NCBI GenBank assembly: GCA_037783415.1 | Contig: JAZGTN010000047.1 | Coordinates: forward strand, 5,146,001-5,210,000 | Length of the DNA: 64,000 nucleotides | DNA from: Leptasterias polaris | Lineage: Eukaryota > Echinodermata > Asteroidea > Forcipulatida > Asteriidae | Reading direction: 5' to 3' | Part shown: in pieces, positions 11,301-20,300 of the stretch | Layout: each line of letters begins with the position of its first letter | Numbering within the stretch: the first letter of the stretch is position 1 | Notes under the pieces: model-generated | Database searches by the model: none | The model's input: the letters and a program-made list of their open reading frames with translations, nothing else | Told to the model about the DNA's origin: nothing | Made by a program: the position numbers and the translations under genes

Positions 11301-14300
11301 AACATAAAAAGGACTTGCCCTTTAGCTTGTATTTAAATTTCTATAAAATCCTCTAAAAACTGAACTTACTGTTTCTATGGGGTCTGCACTCATAGATCCT
11401 TCTGTAATTTCTGTGTCGTACCTCTCAAGGTCAAACCGAGGGGCGAGGCTTTGAACAGTAATGTCAACTAATGCTTGCTCTGCAGTGCAGTTGTCTGCTG
11501 AAACAGCAACCTTTTAGTAAAAAAAAAAAGGTGAACAGTTGTTTTATTTGGGATCCATTGATAATAAATCTTTGTCATTCGACTGATCATGTTCCTTGAC
11601 TGCACTAGCAATCAGTGATAGTGACTACTGTTATATTAAGAGTTACCAGACTATTCCCCCTACCAGACTTTTCGGATTGATTCATTCATTACAATGGAGC
11701 AATTACAAGATTAGGGTTAATGACAAAGTATGCTTTTTACATCATAAGATTTAATATTATTATTATTATATTTCCAGTACAGTACCATGTGTATATCTAC
11801 TTGCTTTGAGAACTTGTCTCTATTTATTCTACTGCCACGGGAGTAGATTATTCGGAATTCGTGAGACTTCGGGAGACTTTTCAGTTCTGAAAATAACTGT
11901 CCTGCTTATCAACTACTACCTGGGCGGAAGGTAGGAAATCGGCCTACTTTCGCTTAGTGGATCGAGGAGACTTCTTGCTATTAACTTCACTGCCACGGAG
12001 TGAGTTCTTAATTGTCTCACTGTTTCGACTAGCTTGCTCTAGTCATCGTCGGGAGACTGAAGAGTGTAAGACATGTTGGTCTATTTATAGGGGTTCAGAG
12101 GTTTCAGAGAGTCAGTCACTGCTGTGATTGGTTCTCTGAAAGAAAAACTGTGGTTGGAGGGTCCACCCTCACAGGTACCCATTTACTCCTGGGTGATGGG
12201 AAGCAATTATGGTTGCGTGCCTTGCTCAGGGATACATACCTTTAGGTTGTAAGTCTGGTTGATACTCAGTACCGGCGAGTTAGTTACATTGAAGTACAGT
12301 GTGGGTGCCCCTTGCTCAGTTCCTGCCGTCGCAAGTCTGAACGGATGTTGGTCCAAATCATGAAGGGTTAGGTTCCCAGAGAAAGTCTGAAAATAAATTT
12401 AAATCAGCATCATTGCTTGAAAAGAGTTGCCAACACAAGAAGGACCCTTACAAGTCTATTGGTTTACTCCTTCATTGTGGATCTGGTTTAAAATACCCAC
12501 TGGACCAAGAACCGGTTACCAGTAATTGTTAGTGTGCCAGTAACCCCACAACCAAACAAGTCCTGAAGCCTAGTGTCTGTCCAAACACACACTGTTAAGA
12601 GATTTACTAATGTTGTACACCATCAAGTTGTTCAATCCCACGTCTTTTCTTGGAAGAGAACCAATATTCTAATAATAATAATATTCACATACAGTCTTAT
12701 ATAGAGCACGTATCTACCAATAAGGTATTCAAGGCGTTTGAACAAACAGGAACAGTTTTAAGTTAGGTTTTTGAAACTTTTTGAATTATGAGACCTATTT
12801 ATGTCGCACCTTATAAGGGTTTGCAAGGTGCTGCGGAGCACCCAGCAGCCACTGCCAGAAACACTGGGGCAAACCCCTTCTCTTAGTGATAAGTGTAACT
12901 GGTATTTTTGTTACGTTCATTACACAACACTTGGGACCTACATCTTTACATCCCATCCGAAGGACAAAGCAGTAAAGTGTCTTGCTTAAGGACACAAGTG
13001 TCACTCAAGAACCTACACTCTGCTGATAAGAAACACCAGAGCTTTGAGTTCAGTGCACTTGACTGCTCGGCCACGACACGCCACACAAAGGCAGTTTATC
13101 AAACCCTTTATTATTATTAATACTAACCCTTCAGTCCACATTACATTACAAAGTCAGACAACTTTCAGATAGAATTTTGGAGGATTTGGGACAAGGTTTG
13201 ATGGAGAATTACCGCATCATTGTCAGTGACTTGTAGGAGTAGTTTATCCACTCCATCAGCCCTGTAGATGTAGGCATCTTCTGGGTCTACTCTACCAGTC
13301 AACTGGGTAACTTCAAAGCCTGGGCAACTTGTATCAATATCGCTGATGGTAAGCGTAAGAGTCGTCCTTGCACTACGTTGATCATCGTCAACCTGCCTCG
13401 CCTAAAAATACAATCAATTACAATTTAGTTAAGAAGGGAGATGATATTTATAAACAAATTTGGTCTGTGGATGAAATCAATAATTTAAACTACCTAGTTT
13501 TAAAAAATAATCAAAATGTAAAACTTGTAGAAACCTTCCAAAAAGTGAATTGGTGATCAAGATGTCAAGAAATTAACTTTAACAAATGTTAGTTTTTCAA
13601 CGTTACATTGTAAGTTTTTGCACAAAAACAATCTTGTTTTTGATAGTCATTATTTACTAATAGTACTATTACTAGGCTAACAGGATTTACTCATACTACT
13701 TTTTATGCTTTGGCAATATTGACCATATTTTACCTTGCATACAAACTTGTTCAATTCATTTAAGTTCTTTATTTTGATTCAATTGTGTTGTATTTTTGCG
13801 TGTATTGACTGTAAAAAAAACAAAATAATAAACCAACTAATTATATATATGTAAAAAATAATTAATTAAACAAATACATGGCCAACTTAAAAAGAGATTG
13901 GATTTGATTGTCATGAAGTTTTTAGAGGATCCGAGAAAAGTGGAAAAAAACAAAACAATAACAGCAAGAACAATAAGAACAAGAACAAGAACAAGAACAA
14001 CACTCTTAGTGTTACTCATATTTGTCATTAATTGGTCTGTTTCTGACTCCATCAATGGAGTAGTGATGCTATAATCGTTGTTAATAAACAATCACAAAGT
14101 TTTGTAAAAATGAAACAAGCAATCTGTACCGTTAGTTCAATGATGCACTCCCCAGCTTTCAGCCGTGTGTCGTTGACTCTCATGATCCCCGTAACGGCAT
14201 TGATTTCAAGACTATCCGCTTGACAATCTCCCATAATGTCTGATACACAGAAGAAAAATAAACCATTTGATGGAGAACTTTGTTGAATAAACAATAATGA

Positions 14301-17300
14301 TCAAGCTAATTTTGTTTTCTTAATGGTTTGTATGAGCACACACATATGATTAGAAAGTCATGCGCCACCCCTATACCTCCTCGGACTCATCTTGGTGTAA
14401 CAACAACAAAAGAGAGGTGAAAAAAAGAAGAAATTTTGGCCTTGTTAGCTCTATTAAACTGGGCCCTGTTTTAATGTTATAAATACTTGTGATGCTGAAG
14501 GCTACGCCAACGTTCAGGTCCAGGTCTTGATCGTAGGCATCGATCTCCTCCGGCATCACGGTTAGATTTCCTGTAGTTCCTTCTTCTATGGTTGCTGCAT
14601 AATTCGTATGATTAAAGACTGGGTTTTTATCGTCAAGATCCTCAACAGAAATAATCAAAGTGACTGATGAAACTTTGTCTTTGAAGGTACCCTCTTGGGC
14701 ATCCTGAAATATAAATAAGCAAGTGTGACTGAATGCGAAAAGAAGCAAACAAGATCCATAGGACAGAACGAAGCATCCCTCCCCAGGATTCCAAGATTTA
14801 CTTGACTTACTTTCTTTATTTCATGAAACTTGTTGGTTAATGGTATAGGTCTTTACACATTTTGTTTTGTTCAAACTCATTCAACTCCTTCCCTCCTCCC
14901 CCGGTGAACTTACCGTAACAGCCAGGGTCAAGTTGTACTTTCGGACTCGCTCAAAGTCGACGGCGGGAGGATTTTTCACCTTCACTTGGAAGTGGATTTT
15001 ACCATCAGCGCTAAAACTATCGTCTAAAGCGTTGACCTCAAAAGGCACCGCCTGAAACAATTATTAAAAATTGCTGTTTAGTTTCTAACTCTAAATTCTC
15101 CCATGTCAGAACTGAACCAGTCTTCAGGTCCCAGGGGGGCCCCACCCATTTCTGAGTCAGGCTGACACGGAAAGTGGTTTTTGAAAAAACAAGAGTTTTA
15201 ACTCGGATTCTGCATCAGTTTGACCCATTTCTGAGTCAGTTTGACTGTCCGGATCATACTTACTTGTTCTAATAACGGTAGGACTCCACGAGTAGCATTC
15301 ACTGAAAATGGTTTATTTATAGCCCATGACATCATCATACAGCAAGGCTACAGTGGCCTAATAGTAATAATGTAACAATACTGACCCAGAATTTTTTTCC
15401 CTCTTTAGTGATTTGTCCCTTAAATTAGTTGTCTGTATATTTATTGTCTTTATGTGCCAAGGTTTGCAGAGCAATTATAATCAATTGGAACAAAGGCTTT
15501 TGTTCTCTTCCTTTATAAATAAAGCTTCTTACATCTTCGGTTATCAAATTGTAGGTAAGTTTATTCCGCAAGCGATCCATGTCGTTCAGTGTGATACCAC
15601 CGAAGTCAAGAACAACTCCTGGCCTCGCCAACTGTGGATAGACAAAAATTAATACTACTATTAATTTTTTGGAAAAAAGGTGTAAAAGAGATTAGACAGA
15701 ATCTTATAGTAGTAAGTGAATTTGTTATATTTTAAGGGGGGAAATGCACTCTTTTGCATACTGATTGACTACAAAGTGACAAACAGCCCCCTTACTGAGT
15801 TTAAAGGAAGACCTTTTAATGACTGAAGGTTGTTTGTGGCACGTTTACCACGAATTACCACGAATTACCACGAATTACCACGGTTACGAATATCGCAAAC
15901 TATAACAATTGATACAAGTCAGAAGTCACCTTATATAATAAAATAAGAGCAGACCAATAAATGCTTCAAGGGTAATTTCTTCAAACGTTGACACCTAGAA
16001 TACACTCCACTCCGCTCGCACACTCAGGATTCCGTTAACCGGAGAAAATTAAAATTCACACAAAACTCTTTTTCAAAACTTGGCGTTACAATAGTTTGAA
16101 TAAATCTACTTTCCTATAACCCTACCTCAGGTATGGTTGCTTCATACTCTGTCTTCCCAACGAATACTGCTTCATTGTCATTGATGTTGATTGCTGACAC
16201 AATCAAGGTCAGATGAGTTATCGGCTGATCAAAGGAAAAAAATTACAAACTTAACAATTTACAGTCACAGAAAAATAAGAGCAATTGGAAAGGTTCCGAA
16301 CACGCGACAGCGAAAGTTCTATGTCAGAATTTACCAGATTCAGACAAAATTGTTATCCTTTCTGGGACATTTTAACACAGATTTTGGGTCTACTGATCGC
16401 AAAATGGTCAGGTCAGGGACCCAGGTCATTTCTCTGACCCAAAAGATTTTAGAGTGTTGTTATCGGAAATTCTTTTGGTTTGTTAGAAACTTGTAGTGTA
16501 GGAATAAAAGTTATGAATCAAAATTGGATCAGAAGGACCCTTTGAGTTGGATTGCCCTGGCCCCCTCACCCAACTCAGGGTCGGTTCGGATGCAGGATTT
16601 TAAAGAAAATTGTATCAAATTAATTTGTACATTGTCAGTTTTAGAAACCTTTGATAAGAGGTTTGTATTGGTCAGTTGTTCAAAAGTAATTGTGAAAATA
16701 TTAACCTCTTCCACATATAAATTTCTCTAAAATAAAGAACCCTAAATTTGTCAATTTTATTACGGCATGGAAAGTGTTTTATGTGTTAGTACACTCAAAA
16801 GACTTCCAGGTAACCTAGATCTGGGGTTCCATCCACGGGGTCTGATTCAGTTTCCAGGGTACCTCCATGGTTAGGCTGATGACCAGCAAAGTGGTTAAGA
16901 ATGGGGATTGAACTCGGATTCTGCATCATTTTGACCCAATACTGGGTCATTTTTCCACAGATTTCAGGTCAAACTGACAAAAAAGGGGTAAGGCCCCATG
17001 ACGAGCACTGGGTCTGGGTCATTTCTGACTCGGAAGTCTTCTAAAGTGTAGGACACTTACGTCTCCTCCAGAAGGTTTACAGCTAAACTCAATCACACCA
17101 AGCTCTCTTTGAGGTTTACCGCTGGGATCAGTCTTTACACAGAAAGAAAGAAAGAAAATGATTAGGCCTAAATGACAAAATACTGGTGTAAGAAGACCCC
17201 CCCCCCAACACACATCAGTAAATCGAAACAAATTGTATCCTTTTTGTTTAGCAATAATATTATTAATAATAATGACTTTATTTATCGATGTAGACTAGGC

Positions 17301-20300
17301 CAGATTTGTATTTAAAAAGGTCTCTGATTAACTGTAGTTCACACAACAGGGGTCAATTATGGTATGATTTTGAACACAATATAAATCAACGTACTGAACT
17401 ACAGAGAATCAGCCAAGGTAAATCTAGCCCACCTTGTTGGGCTGTTATGGCTCTCTCAGTCTTATTTTAACATTGGTCATATCATAGTCGACTACTCTTA
17501 TAACTATGAGGTTCGATCCGCTATCGTCATAGCGGATCAAACCTCAGTCATGATAGTTCCAGGAGTATATAGTCGACATGGCGACTACAATAAGTTAAGA
17601 CCAATTGTTAAAAAAAACCTCGAGAAAGGATTCTCTAAGTCTATGATAAAACTTAGTTAGAGCATGGAGTTCCCCTTCCTCCTCCATAAGGTTTATCGCG
17701 AATAGCAAAATACCAAGAGAGGGCGCTGTTTTGCCGCGCATGATAGTGCAGTGAAAGGGGGCAAACCGGGAACTCGGGCACGACGACCGACTGTAGCATT
17801 TGCCCCCTCTGCCCTCCCATGATCCATTGCGATTCTGAATCGCGATAAACCTTATGGATGGTATTACTTAAAAGAGTCATAACATTAACAATAATTACAG
17901 CCCAAAATTAACATTCCGCAATTATGCTCAAAATTAATTACTAACTCTTTATTAAGGAAATAACCCTCCCAAATTCTTATTAAAAAATACCTTGGAAGCA
18001 ATTATTGGCTCCTCTGTAAGTGCAATTAAATAATTGTAGATCTATTCAACAAACTTTGACAGCTCCAAATATTGCGACTTGCTGCTAAAGATCGTATAGC
18101 GCCGTACGATCTTTGCTAGTACTATAGTATAGTGGCTGGCGGGAATGTGTGTGAATTACATCTAAAAACTTACCTAGTACAATAACATAGTGGTAATAAC
18201 AGGGTGCCTGACTAGTATGGTCTCCTGACATCATTTGTATGGGAGTACTGACTGCAGAACCTGATAATTTTGTGCATGTAAAGTAGGCCTACTGTCATGT
18301 CGTCTGCTAAGTTTTCTGTGCTGTTTTTTTAATGTGATTTTTTCCAGCTGCACGGACTACAAAATCTTGGTGTGGTATATGCCAACAAATAAAGTCCACA
18401 TTAGTAGAGCAGTTTTAAAACCAAAGGTAGGGTCATATAGGCCTATGAGTATTGGTTTTGTCATCGTAAGGATGATTTATCGGCAAAATTATTGAGAAAG
18501 ATCAAATAAAAGTCACTTGTGAAAGTTTCAGATAAATAAAGTGTAGGCCTAACTGTTGAGAAAACAGAAGCTGTCACGGTATTTTCGAAAGTCAAAATCC
18601 ACGTTCGGCGTGGTGGCGGCGGGTACCAAAACCGCATCTCTGGCCGCAGCATTCGTTTACGGACACCAACCCTCAGAAATCTGAGAAACGATTCATGGCA
18701 TGAATCGTTATCTCAGTTTTCAAATGTTTTAATAAAATTCTAATCAAGGGAGCATTTCAAACGAAATTATTTCACAGGATGCTTACCACCACTACTACCA
18801 TCTTTATAATCAAGTTTATAGGCTTTGGGATAGAAATCCAAAAAAAAAATCTTTCTTTCTCCCCTTTTTAGGTGGGGGTGGGGGTGGGGTGGGGTCATTG
18901 CAACTTAACACTTATACAAATTCATTTCCGTTTTTTGTTACCGCTGTGTTTTAAATGACAAAGATTGTACTTACATCCATGTCCGGAATTTCACCTACAA
19001 AGTTGACGACTGATCCATTATTTATGTCAAATGATCCGCATTCTAAGGGCGGGGTTGAGGTGCACTCTGAGGTTATGAGACCCGAGTCAACTTCAGCGGT
19101 GTAAACACGACCTATGCAAGGTCCGGTAGAAAAAAACCTCGGCATTAGTGATGAACGATAACGCACATACATGAAACCAATCTTTAAAATTAGTTAAACT
19201 CTACAGTGAGGAGGGAACTGGGGACCAATTTCATAGCGCTGCTTACACGGTAAGCAAATTTTCGTGCTAATTTTAATATATGGCAGAAAATGTTAAGTGT
19301 AAAGTGTCGTGTTTCACAGGTTAGCAAGACAATGAAGCGGTCAGCAGTGCGCGTTCATCATGGTTTTATTAAATACAAGGTTTGCACCGAGGATGTGGAA
19401 ACCACTTTGTTCTTCAAATTATCTTATTCTCCAATATTATACTGTTTAAAGAATATTCCCATTATTCCATGAATTAAATTAATAACAAGATATGATGTAA
19501 AAGTATCTCTGCCTTTATTTTGAAAATGTATAATAATAAATAAATGTGAGGCAGTTTAGTCGATAGTTCATAAGTCTGGTTGAATGAGTTTACCTGGTGA
19601 AGTTTGTTCGTCAACTCGACTCGTGTCATACTGACCACATGCTACAGAACTGCATTGGAAAACGCACTCTAAATGAGATACAAAACAGTCGTGTCAGACA
19701 AAGTTAATTATCATTGACAGTTATCGAATACAAACAAATAAATAAATAAATAAATGAATAAAAAATATAAAATATAAAAAAACCGAAATAAATAAATAGA
19801 TAAGCAAACAAACAAACAAGCAAACAAGCAAACAAACAAAACAAACAAACAAACAAACAAACCAACAAACAAACAAATAAACAAATAACAAGCAAATAAA
19901 AAAACAAATACATTAACAAACAAGTAAATAAACAAATAAATAAACACATAAACAAACAATACATAAGCAAATAAGTAACAAAATAATAAATAAATAAATA
20001 AATAAATAAGGGTTAGTCAATCTCAAAACTCACTGATTATATGCCAACCAAACCTCTTGAGATATTATGTCTGAATCTGAAGTCGAAAAATAAGACTCAT
20101 CGTGATCTCTTTTACGGGGTATAGATTGTAGCTTAGCAGCCAAGCCTATTTAGAGCTACTTGAGCAGAAAATACTCTTATAAAAATTTCTCCAAAGTGAA
20201 AACAGGGTACCAGTTATAGATGGTACACGTCACATTGTATATTGGTAACCTTATTCTGGCTAGCATGATTTTCAATTGGTTTACTAATAGCAACTTTTAA

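Noticed and set aside
12770..13004. Short frame of 69 codons on the minus strand
   Set aside because: It lies wholly within a tRNA-derived SINE.
19704..19970. Phe/Leu/Cys-rich minus-strand reading frames resembling membrane helices
   Set aside because: They derive from the (AAAT/AAAC)n microsatellite.
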